From the NCBI GenBank assembly GCA_028023455.1, contig JAQFVV010000112.1, forward strand, positions 3,504,001 through 3,568,000: a DNA stretch of 64,000 bases, in the 5' to 3' direction. The notes under the pieces were generated by a model that was not told the DNA's origin, did not search any database, and worked only from the letters and a program-made list of their open reading frames with translations. The stretch comes from Epiperipatus broadwayi. Its lineage: Eukaryota; Onychophora; Udeonychophora; Euonychophora; Peripatidae. How positions within the stretch are numbered: position 1 is the first letter of the stretch; every line of letters starts with the position of its first letter. Shown here in pieces: positions 53,740-64,000 of the stretch. The position numbers were made by a program, and so were the translations under genes.

Positions 53740-55290
53740 TACAGAAGCAGATATTCTGGATATCCCTCAAGAGGCTGATGAATTAACAGATGAAGAACTG
53801 TTTCCCTAGTTCAGGAGAAGTGAAAACAAATTTGGCAGAGGAATCAGCAGGCAATATAGCCTTAGTTATTAATGAGGAGAGCTGCACAAGCTCTGACAAT
53901 GAGTATATTCCCCAGAGGCAAGTCATCTAGAAGAAAAAGTACCAATCTCTCAAATATCAATAAGTCTAGAAAGGACCAAAACAAATAACATCATTTTTGA
54001 AGAATAAGTGAATTGTAGAAAAGAAATTTTGAAAAGCTTATTGATATAGTTCATGATTTTATGCCAGTGAAGCTGTTTGAGGAATTCAACTGACCTGCCT
54101 GAGATTATTGCTGACAAAAGTAAATTAGTATGCTTATCAATAGCAAAATAAGCCTGACTTTAATGTTTCAATAGATGAATTGTGAAATTTTTATTGGGTT
54201 CCTTTAAATTTTTTTCGTTTATCACACTTTACCTAGTCAAAAAAATTACTGGTCTGAAGAGAAGATTTGATGGTTCCTTTAGTAAGAAATTTGATGATGC
54301 AAAAAAAGTATCTTCAAGTAAAAACCAATTACATTTCGCTAATAACAATGAAGTTAATGCCAACAAAAATTATCAGGGTTTCAAAGTACAGAAGCTCATT
54401 ACAAAAGTGAGCAATAATTTTCAGAAATATGGCATAATTGATGAAAATTTGTCAATTATATGAGATGATAGAGAGATATTAGGAGCATTATTATGAAAGT
54501 GAAGCCAATAAGAATCGGATACACATTTTGGGCTTTATATGGCAGCGAAGGATTTTGTTACAATTCCACCGTTACTGGGGTAAAGAAGTACCCAGTAAAA
54601 TTGATCCAACTAAATATACTCTCGGGTTTCGAGTGAGTCAAGGATCCCAACAGCTACAAAAATTTCTTTGACAATTTTTTTTACCAGCTATGATTTATTA
54701 ATTTGAAAAATTTAGGCATTCGAGAGTGGGACAATAAGGATAAAACACAATGCTTATTGCTCTCTTGAATCTAATAAAATAATGAAAAAAAAAAGGACTG
54801 AGGTTATTTTTATTTTAATACCAAAAATCAAATTATTATTGTAAAGTGAAATGACAACAAATGTGTTTCATTGGGATCCAATTTTGATTATATTCAACAA
54901 TTAGCATCGGTATCAAGACATTTTCGAGGACAAGAAGAATAAGTCCAACAGCCTGCTATAATACAGCATTAAAATCCAGTTTACAGTAAGAGTGACAAGC
55001 ATGATTAGTTATTAGAAAAGAATACTATTAACAATGCAGGAAAAGAAACAGTAATGGTCCATCTTTACTAGAATTATTGATATAGTTGGGATCAATGCCT
55101 TTATCATCCACAATGTGTCAACTGAAAAGTGTAAAAGATTTTAGGTGATATATCGCTGTTACCTATCTCAAACTTGGCTTCAATGCGTGATGATGCAGAT
55201 GGTAAACCAATGACCACACAAACTTCTCAGACAAAAATATTGGATGTGAGGTTAGATGAAAAAAAAACCACTTGATTAGAAAAAGTGAAA
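53740..55290 (+). pseudogene. piggyBac-family transposase pseudogene
   Basis: piggyBac transposases excise and insert at TTAA using a DDD catalytic triad. Fragments appear in family order but in changing frames: ILDIPQEADELTDEELF (acidic N-terminus, near 53750), SCTSSDNEYIPQR, EKLIDIVHDF, RRFDGSF...NNNEVNANKN and FKVQKLITKVSNNFQKYG (54250-54440). KPIRIGYTFWALYGSEGF (about 54503), YKNFFDNFF with the second catalytic Asp (54655), LKNLGIR, IIIVKWNDNKCVSLGSNFDY (about 54833), SDKHD with the third Asp region (near 54990) and DIVGINAFIIHNVSTEK follow. The first Asp block after ENLSI is disrupted. Many stops and frameshifts show that the gene is long dead. I could not identify terminal repeats or TTAA borders. 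Confidence 0.85.
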
Positions 55291-56433
55291 AGCAAAAGGA
55301 TTTACTATACAAAAATGTGACATTACCTTATGAACACGTTTCCCGAAATTTCATAAATAAGTTTCTGTAAATAAATATTTAAACCAAAGAAAATATTTTA
55401 TAAATCAAGAGATCTATGATCCATAAAATTTCTATACATTAAGCAGTAGTTTCCTATTTATTGGATAGCAAATATTAGCGCAAATGAATGTCAAAATTGT
55501 TTCAAAATTCAGCTAAATGTTATTCTAGACAATATAAATATATCCTAGAATTGGTTTTTCAAATTTCAGAAGAAAAAAAAAGTCACTATTTGCAGAGTTA
55601 AGTTTATTTGATATTTATAGCTAATTAGCTTATAGCTTTGCAACAAACTTTTTTTTCTGAAATCCTTTCTATATTAAGGTCAATGGCAAAAAAATATAAC
55701 TATGATTAAATACTCCAATTTTAACTTGTCAGCAGCACACTTAAATCTGTAAAAGCCACTTATTATTTTTCTTAATTTATTCATTCTTCAGAGAGATGAT
55801 TTATGATAAAACTTGCATAAAATTTGTCTTCTATAATGGCAGATATATGCAACTGATTTTGAACATTAATTTCACAAGTCTTTAGAAATTGCACTTAAGC
55901 ATTTGAATATACACCTGGGTCTTGTTTTATGCAGATTTTTTAAATGCAATTCATGTTTTTTTTAAATACCTTTTGATGCAGGTTTTCTTTTATGCGATAA
56001 AGTTCATATTTCACTATATTTATTAGATATCAAAAAATTTAAATTTTTAATAACTTATCTTGACTAGAAATATTTTTTTTTCTTCAAAAATATAATGTTA
56101 TATTAGCAGCTAAAGTGAATATGACCTTAAGCTATTTAAAATCTTAGCTATTACGTAAATAATCTTATATTTATGAGTAAATAATAAAAATATCGCAATA
56201 AAATATTCAAATTTTTTTAACTTTTATAACATATTTTGTTAGATATAACAGAAATATTCTCTTAGATTTTTAAAATAAAAAAACAGATTTTGTAAACTCA
56301 AAATAATCTTTCTATTGATAATGTAAATCTTTTTGTTATGATTGCTATCTCATTTTTTTAATATAGAAACAAAATGTGAATATTTAAAATTTATTTCAGT
56401 AGTAAACAAAAATATCTATCAAATGAAGACAAA
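55291..56433. other. AT-rich DNA, no gene seen
   Basis: AT-rich spacer between the piggyBac relic and the next TIR element; nothing recognisable. Confidence 0.5.
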
Positions 56434-56441
56434 TTTATTAT

Positions 56442-57515
56442 GGTTTGTTCTATCTATCATGTCAGCCGCTTGATGGCGTTGATGCTAAGCAAAAACACAA
56501 TGATATAACGTTCCCGGGCCTGCCATTCTATACAATTACGATGTCCATAAAATGAAAAAAAAATATAAAAATGTAAGCAGACTTTTTGGGACAGTAATTA
56601 ATTAGAGACTGGCTTTTGTGTGTATGTGTCAATAAAAAAATTATGTTACTTTCGAATAGCAAATAATAGTACACCGGCTTTTTTTTATTTTTTAGTTTGC
56701 GTGTCGGAAAAGTTACGGTACTTTTTTAATACAAAATTAAATTATATTTTACCCTTTTTTTGTTGGACAGTAATTAATCAGACACCGCATTTTGGAGGGT
56801 AAAAACTAAATTATATTGCACTCTTTGTGTGTAATAAAAAATTGTTACTTTTTTATAACAAATAATAATAAATATAACGCAGACTTATTTGGACAGTAAT
56901 TAATCAGAAAATGTATGGGGGGGGGGGTAAATTTGATTGCAATTTGCCTAATAAAGTTATTAATAATTATAATAAACTATTACAATGAAATCAGACTCCG
57001 CTGTCTCGCAATTGGCAATTTTGAGAATTGGAAGCAGCCATCTTCCCTGTCTTGGACGATTTCTCGCGATACATTACTTTCATTGTGATTTTCGAAATAG
57101 TGCTGTGCCTACCCTAAAATCCAATTTGTGATGCTAACACAGTCCTGATAGAACAGTGACGACACTGTTAAAAGTGTTAGAAAGTACCAGTAGGTTAACT
57201 CACATGAAACAAAAAAAGGTGGACCTGAAAAGTTAAAGTATTTAGATACGATGCAGTCAAACACACCGTCATCCAATACTGTAGCGAAAATATACAACCT
57301 AGAATTACGATAAAGTGGGTGACACAAGCAACTGCGGCAGCCAATGAATTTTCTGTGCTCTTAGTATAGAAAAACCACAGCAGTAGCCGAGTAAACTGAG
57401 TCTGTTTTATTGTAGAAAGAAAGCTATCTGCTTGACCGCGGACACGGCATATTTCTAGCCAATTAGCTAGAAATAGCACAGTCAGGTGGCTGACACGATC
57501 GATCAGAACACAACC
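56442..57515. mobile_element. GGT-TIR non-autonomous DNA transposon (copy 3 of 4)
   Basis: TTTATTAT flanks both sides exactly (56434-56441, 57516-57523). The ends are imperfect inverted repeats over about 35 bp (GGTTTGTTCTATCTATCATG against GGTTGTGTTCTGATCGATCG, then TGTCAGCC). The left end carries the same subterminal motif as copy 2, ATGGCGTTGATGCTAA...CCGGGCC (56473-56520). The middle has three ACAGTAATTAATCAGA-type units, and the right end holds the palindrome TTTCTAGC/GCTAGAAA and a GGCAGCCAAT block also found in copy 2. It encodes no transposase; the minus-strand frames of 72 and 94 codons do not match any family I know. Confidence 0.85.
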
Positions 57516-57523
57516 TTTATTAT

Positions 57524-58314
57524 TTTCTGATAAGTAAAAATCATTTAATCATAGATTTTCCATTGATGTGCGAGACAAAGAAAAACCTCAGAAAATATGA
57601 GTTTGCTGCAATGAAAAACCTCTTAAATTCCAACGAGAGCTAAATAGTTATGTCTGGATATCGCGAGCTTTATAAACAATTAGTAAAATCATCTCAAAGT
57701 GGTGATAGTTGTACTTCATCTTGTGACGAATCCAATTTCTTACCAGTTCACAAACAAACCGCATATTGTCAAATAGCGATGTAAATTTAAATACTGTATT
57801 GTAATAAATAGTTTGTTTTGTATCAATTTTTTTCAAATATTTTAACTTTTTTATTACTCATACTTTATTTCCTTATTTTTTTTTTAATGCAAATTTTAAA
57901 GTAATTTTTCCATGTTGTTTTACTTTTGTGCGATTCCTGAAAATTACAGAACCCAAGTCTATTTTTGTGCGATTATTTTTAATGCAGGTTTTCTGCGGAA
58001 CCTATCTACCACATAAAACGAGACCCAGGCGTATTTCCACCAATATCTACTCATCCTATTTCTATTGTTGCAACCCCTATTTTTTTTTTTTTTGACTAAT
58101 TAGGAAATATAATGAAACTTGTAATTTAATTTCATATATAATTTATAGTTACATAGATACATATAATTTTATATATACAAAAAAAATTTTAAGAAGACTT
58201 TTTAAACAAATTTAATAATGTTAAATTTGCATTTGCAAATTTCATTTTAATAACTAATTTTCAAAAACCAGTTTCACATAAGGTTTTGGGAATACGTCAA
58301 CCATGTTTAAGTCA
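57524..58314. other. Spacer, nothing recognisable
   Basis: AT-rich with one 62-codon chance frame on the minus strand (57648-57836). Confidence 0.5.
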
Positions 58315-58322
58315 ACTTTCCA

Positions 58323-58504
58323 CAGCAGTTCTCAACCTGTAAGTTGCAACACCTTTGAGGGTCGACCAACCTTTTCACAGAGGTCACCTAACCATTGGAC
58401 AACACATTTTCGATTCACAACAGTAGCAAATACAGGTTGCGGGTCACCACAACATAAGGAACTGTATTAAAGGATCATGGCATTACGAAAACTGAGAGAC
58501 ACTG
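58323..58504 (+). mobile_element. SPIN-like non-autonomous hAT element
   Basis: The 182-bp sequence starts CAGCAGTTCTCAACCTGT and ends ...CACTG. It contains the diagnostic run GGGTCACCACAACATAAGGA followed by ACTGTATTAAAGGATCATGG, which is nearly the SPIN (Space Invaders) consensus 3' half as I know it. The first half keeps GAGGGTCGA, TTTCACAGAGGTCACCTAA and CATTGGA. Flanks ACTTTCCA (58315-58322) and GCTTACCA (58505-58512) fit an eroded 8-bp hAT duplication (6 of 8). Many differences are C-to-T or G-to-A, which indicates age. No transposase is encoded; it would have been moved by a hAT transposase in trans. Confidence 0.82.
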
Positions 58505-58512
58505 GCTTACCA

Positions 58513-60205
58513 ACTGCCAATCTTCATTTATGAATAGATATCCCTAATTATATATATATTTTAACTGACAAAAAAAAAATGTAAATTTCATTTATTTAAA
58601 TGAAAATAATCATAGTATATTGACTTGGGAAAGCCATTTGATTTTTGTATATAGTAAATGATTCATATATAAAATCCACCTCATTACAGAATATCGAAAA
58701 ATCGGATAATCAGACTATTGCTTTTAATATAATTAATTACAATATCATCTAATACTCTGTGCATCGAAGTAAGAAAAAAAATGTCATTTTATTTTAAATT
58801 TTCATTGACAATTTTTACTAGATTTTGATTACAAGTCCCATCTGCTTTGCTATCCCTTTCATTTTTAAATGTTTGGAATTAATTAGCCACTTATCTATTA
58901 TAAAATAACAAATATATAAATAAAGTATTTTTTTCATGTTCAAGAAAAAATTAATATCTGCATAATATTTATATATATATAAAAACATTGGTAATAAATT
59001 TGTTACTGAAATAAGTATTTATTATTAATAGGGGATAATAATTAAAAAATAATAAGTTATAGTTTAGCTAGATGAAAGTAATATTTTTATTTCTTATAAT
59101 TTTATTTTTCATTGAGTAAATTTTATTCAGTCTAACTCCTGTCAGGTTAAACTAATTCAAACACATTAATTTTGTTTTATAATGGGATATAAGCACACAA
59201 TTTATCTCATAATAGATATTTTCTCAATATAAGTACTACTTGGTTAATAAAATATGCTTTACTCAACATTTTTGTTGTACTTTTTTGTTATATATAACTT
59301 TGAGAATTTCACAATGCCTCAAAATAACTTAGCATTGTATATATCTTTAAATATCCACAATTAAGATTATATATGAAATGCTTATTTGTGCTTTTGTTAT
59401 TGTCCATCGAGTAGCTGTAATTGAACAAATATTTTAGTTTAAGCTGTAGTCAAAGTGAAAAAAAAAAAAGAGGAATTGAAGCATGAATACCAGGAAGCAG
59501 ATTGTGAGAAATTTTTTTTTGGCGCATTGCTAATGGTAATCAAGTGTTATTTTTTTTTTTTGTAAATATGTTTATATAATTTTTAAAAAGTTACAAAGAA
59601 ATGAGACAAAAATATTTTCTATTGGCAATGTTAAAAATATTTATCACTTCCTTTTAAAAAAAAAAGAAACTTTTATTATGCATTAAAAATATACTAATAA
59701 AAACCATATCTGAATGTCACATATATAAAAAATAAATTTGACATTGGAGAGATGTTACTGATCAAAAATTTTTTCAGTGAAGAACATTAGCTTTTTAATG
59801 AACATTATTAATTTAAAATATACTGATCAAAATTTGTATATTTTGTTATAACTATGACAAAAAAAAAAAAATTGATAGAAAGGTTGGAATATTGTTTAAA
59901 ATAAACAAGTGATGAATCGGACAGCTAATAGCAATCAAAAAAAAAAGTCACTCTTAAATTTTACAAGTGAAATATTGTTTTTGGAAACTATAATTATGAT
60001 GTTAAGCACATCAATTAAAACTATATTTAATTTTATACTTCATTCTTTGTTATAGTGATTTTACATTATATATAAAATTTAACTTTATGAATTATACGAG
60101 TATATATATTTTTCTTCCTCATAAGAACTAATGAAATATTTGTTGCTTGCACACACACAATGAATGATTTATCAATTTTTTAATGTAGTATGAAAGCCAT
60201 AGTAA
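58513..60205. other. AT-rich DNA, no gene seen
   Basis: AT-rich with A-runs and T-runs; no recognised features. Confidence 0.5.
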
Positions 60206-60213
60206 AAAAATGT

Positions 60214-61293
60214 GGTGCTTGTCTTATAGCTAAAGATGCCGTTGGATGGCGCCGTTTTCACGCTAAAACTATAAAATATGGACTTTCAAGGGCCGTTGAT
60301 TTTAATAATTTTTCTGTGCTTTTTTGTAATGCGAAAATAAAAACAAAACAAAATCGTCTTTTTTAAATATTATTTTTTATTAACATATACAATTTAAATG
60401 ATAATAATAAATGTAAAATAAAATCAACAAATTACAATTTGATTCGTGTTTTTTATATCGTATACTTTTTAAATTGTGTTACGGCTTTTTTTTATCAATT
60501 TTCTATCGGATATTTTTTTACTTGTGTTACGACTTTTTTTGTTGTTTAACTAAAAAATAATAATCGTAATAATAAGTAAAAGTTGTTACGGTTAGATTTA
60601 GAGTTAGTGTTCTGTTGTTTGTAATGCTAAAATAAAAAAATTCAAAATCGTAACCGTACTCGGACAAAAGAAAGAAACTCAAACTTTTTTAAACAACAAG
60701 GAACACATACAAATGTTTTCTTTACTTATTAAACATGTTTATAATATTTGCTTTTTATGAAATTTACAAAAAAACCCCTGTATATTTGGACTTTTCTTAC
60801 TGGATATTTTTTTCGTACCGCTCTTTTTTACTTCAAAAATATACAGATGGTAGAATCTTCTTTGTCTCGTGGAATGTTACTAACAGTACGTTACTTGACA
60901 CGTTACCTAATTGCAACTCAAAACATAGATATTTAACATTTTCCCAAATAAAAGTTCAATACAGTACGTTGTAAAAAATCTTATAATTATTGCTTTAAAA
61001 AATCTGAACATTTCAATAGTTTAAAATAAAAAAAAATCCAATGAAAACATTTCAATACAATTCAAATACAAACTCCTCATCAAGCCGTAATTATTTTATA
61101 AATTGTGCGAATTCAGAAAATGTATTTGCTGCTATGCGACATACATGCTGTACTGCGACGTGACACAGCAGCCTACATTCTGTAGCACAACAAAAAAGTT
61201 GTATTATAGAAAATGCAGGTTCGAACATGTCGGCCGAGGAAACAGCATTTTTATGTGTTTAATCGTGCCACCTTTAGCTAAAAGATGAGTACC
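60214..61293. mobile_element. GGT-TIR non-autonomous DNA transposon (copy 4 of 4)
   Basis: AAAAATGT flanks both sides exactly (60206-60213, 61294-61301). The ends are inverted repeats over about 30 bp (GGTGCTTGTCTTATAGCTAA against GGTACTCATCTTTTAGCTAA, then AGRTG). The left end has a diverged form of the subterminal motif of copies 2 and 3: ATGGCGCCG, then CGCTAAAACTATAAAATATG and AGGGCC (60246-60294). Internal T-rich repeats with GTGTTACGGCTTTTTTT and two TTTGTAATGC(G/T)(A/)AAAATAAAA units follow. No transposase is encoded; the frames at 60735-60974 and 61103-61288 are unrecognised. Confidence 0.82.
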
Positions 61294-61301
61294 AAAAATG
61301 T

Positions 61302-62411
61302 ATTATTCACAATTCAAAGTGCATTAACCCATTTAACTGAGCAATAGGAAAAAAATTCTATAATCTTCAATTAAATTTTTCAATTAAAATTATTTTGTTA
61401 AATTATACTGTTTATATAAAGATCACTGCAAAACTTTAAACAAAACAGACACTGATTAGGTAAACAAAAATAATAAAACATACAATGCATAAAAATGTTC
61501 ACATATTTTTTCCCCTATATATTACTTTTTTATAAATCTTCTCATATACACTTTAATGCAATTTTTATATATAATTCCTCCTCTATATTTCTAATAGTTT
61601 CGATTGTCCTGCAGGCTTCAGAGCTACAACATTAAAACATATAACCACTATTTTATATACATATAAAAATATTTATTTTACATTATTATTCATATTTTAT
61701 TTTTATAACTCCATATCTCTTTACTTCACTTATTTCCTAATTATTATTTCTTTACTATTTCCAATTCCCTTATATTTTTTATTTCTTTTATCCTATCTAT
61801 CATTTTACATAATTCTCTAATATATCTGTCACTTTTCTACTTTATTTTTTATTTATATCTATTAATCTAATTTCTTTTCTTCCTTTCTATTATTTATCTA
61901 TGTCTATTCTTTTATTAATAATAATAACGCAAAAAAGTTAAGGAGAAGATATAAAAATAATACTATTTCTATTTATTTTCTTCCTAACTTTTTGGGGATG
62001 TAATCACCATCAAAAAATAATGAGACACATTTTTTTTTTTACAATTACCTTTTTGGGATAATTGTAAAATTCATCATGAAATAATGAGACAATGAGTGGG
62101 TCAGCATAAACCTGAATGATTTTACTATAATTTCATGTTGTATAGCTTGGTTGCAACATTACTGATTATTTTAGTTTATTTTTGGTCTAAGATAATGGAA
62201 AAATTAAGGAGAGGTTTCTTATCAATTTAGATTGGCTTTAGTATATTAAAATATTAAGTATTTTTTTTTTTTAGAAAACTGTTTTTAAGTTTTAAAAATA
62301 CTTTCATTGATTTGAAACAATTATACAAATAAAATAATTTTTATTAGTGTTAAGTCTATATTTATATCTTTTCATTTAGCATGGGGGGAAAAAAATAGAC
62401 GCTCATATGTC
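61302..62411. other. AT-rich DNA with a degenerate hammerhead-like motif
   Basis: Mostly AT-rich without genes; it contains the minus-strand motif at 61591-61634 described separately. Confidence 0.5.
61591..61634 (-). repeat. Degenerate relative of the 6.9-kb hammerhead-like motif
   Basis: On the minus strand the sequence reads TGTTGTAGCTCTGAAG, then CCTGCAGGACAATCGAAACTATTAG. It matches the 6905-6948 motif except for a short deletion in the CTGATGA core and changes in the stem. The ribozyme core is therefore broken. It marks a second copy of the same Penelope-like repeat family. Confidence 0.5.
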
Positions 62412-62419
62412 ATCTAGAT

Positions 62420-62775
62420 CAGTGATGCATAACTTTTCCCTTCCTCTGATGAAAATTTAACTTGACTCATTCTTTGTTTTTACCATCCCTAAATTATAAA
62501 TATGAGTACGTCAAGATATTCATAACAAACAAAACGAGTGGTTTTAATTAATATACAAATATATATTTCCTAATATTTTACTAATAACTACATATGAATT
62601 GAAATATTTGGAAAAAATCATGTGATTTTTATCTATTTTAAAAAATTAAATTCTTTCAAAAAAACAACAACAACATATCATTATCCAAAACTTAAGTTTC
62701 TTAAAAATTGTGAACCCCCAACAATTTTTCTGCAAATTTCTTCAGGGGTTGTGATCCACAGGTTACGCACCGCTG
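62420..62775. mobile_element. hAT-type miniature element
   Basis: The ends CAGTGATGCATAAC (62420) and, in reverse complement from 62775, CAGCGGTGCGTAACC are inverted repeats of hAT type. The right end continues inward as TGTGGATCACAACCCCTGAAG, which resembles the start of SPIN/Charlie-like elements. The flanks ATCTAGAT (62412-62419) and ATTTAAAT (62776-62783) match at 6 of 8 positions, both differences being transitions, and both fit the hAT target pattern nTnnnnAn. The 356-bp interior is AT-rich and non-coding. Confidence 0.72.
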
Positions 62776-62783
62776 ATTTAAAT

Positions 62784-64000
62784 AATTAATTTTTCTTTAA
62801 AATGGCAACAGATGGTATGGTTTTTTTAATGCATTTTTTAACAGGAATTACTTTTTAATAAAGCCTACTTTATAGGTGAAAATTCCCATTTAGAGTATGG
62901 AAATTTTAAGACTAAATTGATAAGATATTTTCGAGTTAAATATACTATCAATAATACGGATATGAATTATCTTGAGAAATTTTTAATTATAAAAATTAAA
63001 TTAAATTTATCATTAATTTGTAGAAGAAACTGGTCTTAAAAATGTTTGTGCATGTGAATGTATATATATGTGAGCATATGTGCAAATTGTTAATGAAGCA
63101 CATATTTGTTTTTCAATCACTTATATGAATAAATATTTAAAAACAAATAAATACATAAATAGATGTCCTCATTTTACATTAAAAATTAATTAAAATGTTT
63201 TTTATAATAGAAGTTGATAAATAATTGGTTATTTTATTTGTCATTTTAATCATAATTTTGTATAGAGTAATTTGAAATAGAAAGTCCTATTTTAAAACTT
63301 ACAAAATAAAATTTACAATTAATGACTAAAAATGTTTAAAATCATTATTTTTGCTCAGTTGTTTTTGCGGTATGCTAGCATTAGACTTATTATTATGTAA
63401 TCTAATATTGTGAAAATAGCATCTTCAATCAAACACATAAACTTACATGATGGCAAATAAAAGCTTTATTTTTTAACAAAAAGTTTTTAAATAATAATAA
63501 TAACGGCTTGCGCTCCATGAGCACTATTGGGGCTCTTTGAGTGCTTGTTGAATGACGTGTTGTTTTTTTTCTTTACTAACGTAAAAAGTATAAACATGAT
63601 GTCAAACAACATAAAAGCATTTGATGGCTTATAATATGGCTTTCAGAAAATGTTTACATCAAAAAAATTGGTTGAAATTTGGATTTTTGGCAATAGTTTT
63701 AATCGACAACAGTATATAATTTTTTTTCTTTTTTGACAACTTTTGTAATTACTACGAAGCGATAAAAGAAAAAAAAAGGTTTACGGCCTGCAAGTGAAAA
63801 TTTCTCCGGTGATATTCACAAACAAGGCCTACAATAGAGCTTCAATGTAATGGCATGTACAATTTTTTTAATATTTAAATTTTTTTTTTTTAAAAATTAT
63901 CTTTTTTATTAATTTTAGTTTGTAATTAAAGTGTGTTAGTTTGTAATTATATATTTATTTATGCTCATATAGAATTCATATCTATCAAAAAATTAGTGCG
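62784..64000. other. AT-rich DNA; GC-richer pocket at 63500-63850
   Basis: Mostly AT-rich. The pocket has ACGGCTTGCGCTCCATGAGC near 63505 and GGTTTACGGCCTGCAAGTG near 63778. It stands out in composition and could be part of a transposon cut by the window end, but I could not define ends. Confidence 0.35.

Noticed and set aside
38977-64000. Upstream 14-3-3 exons
   Set aside because: I looked for codons of conserved blocks such as KGDYYRYLAEV, LIPKAS and SVFYYEIL on the minus strand and found none, so none is annotated.

Overview
The window is AT-rich (roughly three quarters A+T) eukaryotic nuclear DNA. It has long homopolymer runs, one spliced host gene and many transposable-element remnants. 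The only host gene I can identify is the 3' end of a 14-3-3 zeta gene on the minus strand. Its last two coding exons are 38881-38976 and 36133-36192, joined by a 2.7-kb intron. The predicted C-terminus (LWTSDTQGDGEEQQEGGDN) is of the arthropod 14-3-3 zeta type. I therefore infer an arthropod with a large, AT-rich, transposon-laden genome. The species cannot be named from this window. I did not find the preceding 14-3-3 coding exons anywhere in 38977-64000, so that stretch is probably one very large intron, or an intron plus upstream sequence.

Left part (1-25 kb): mostly unannotatable AT-rich DNA, downstream of the 14-3-3 gene. It holds a foldback element with 125-bp inverted arms (1499-1954) and an inverted partial second copy. 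There is also a decayed coiled-coil ORF resembling a retroelement gag (3165-3461), an imperfect inverted repeat (5822-6308), and a Penelope-like inverted repeat carrying a hammerhead-ribozyme-like motif (6563-7001). A palindromic element (18100-18744) has been invaded by a dimeric tRNA-derived SINE, and a monomeric SINE of the same type sits in a 13-bp target-site duplication at 24998-25113.

Middle (25.8-44 kb): a nearly complete RTE-clade LINE (25799-28665) carries apurinic endonuclease and reverse transcriptase domains. It is bounded by a perfect 13-bp target-site duplication and disabled by two in-frame stops and one frameshift. The two 14-3-3 exons follow.

Right part (44-64 kb): the densest region. 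Four terminal-inverted-repeat elements (44766-46097, 49251-51086, 56442-57515, 60214-61293) all begin GGT, and each lies in its own perfect 8-bp target-site duplication. Three share a subterminal motif, two share internal repeats and hairpins, and none encodes a transposase. They look like one non-autonomous DNA transposon group that I cannot assign to a named family. Between and around them are a piggyBac transposase pseudogene (about 53740-55290), a short hAT element closely resembling the SPIN non-autonomous family known for horizontal transfer (58323-58504), and a second hAT-type miniature element (62420-62775).

No CRISPR array, rRNA or functional tRNA gene was seen. Most open frames of 60-107 codons are what chance predicts at this base composition on two strands.
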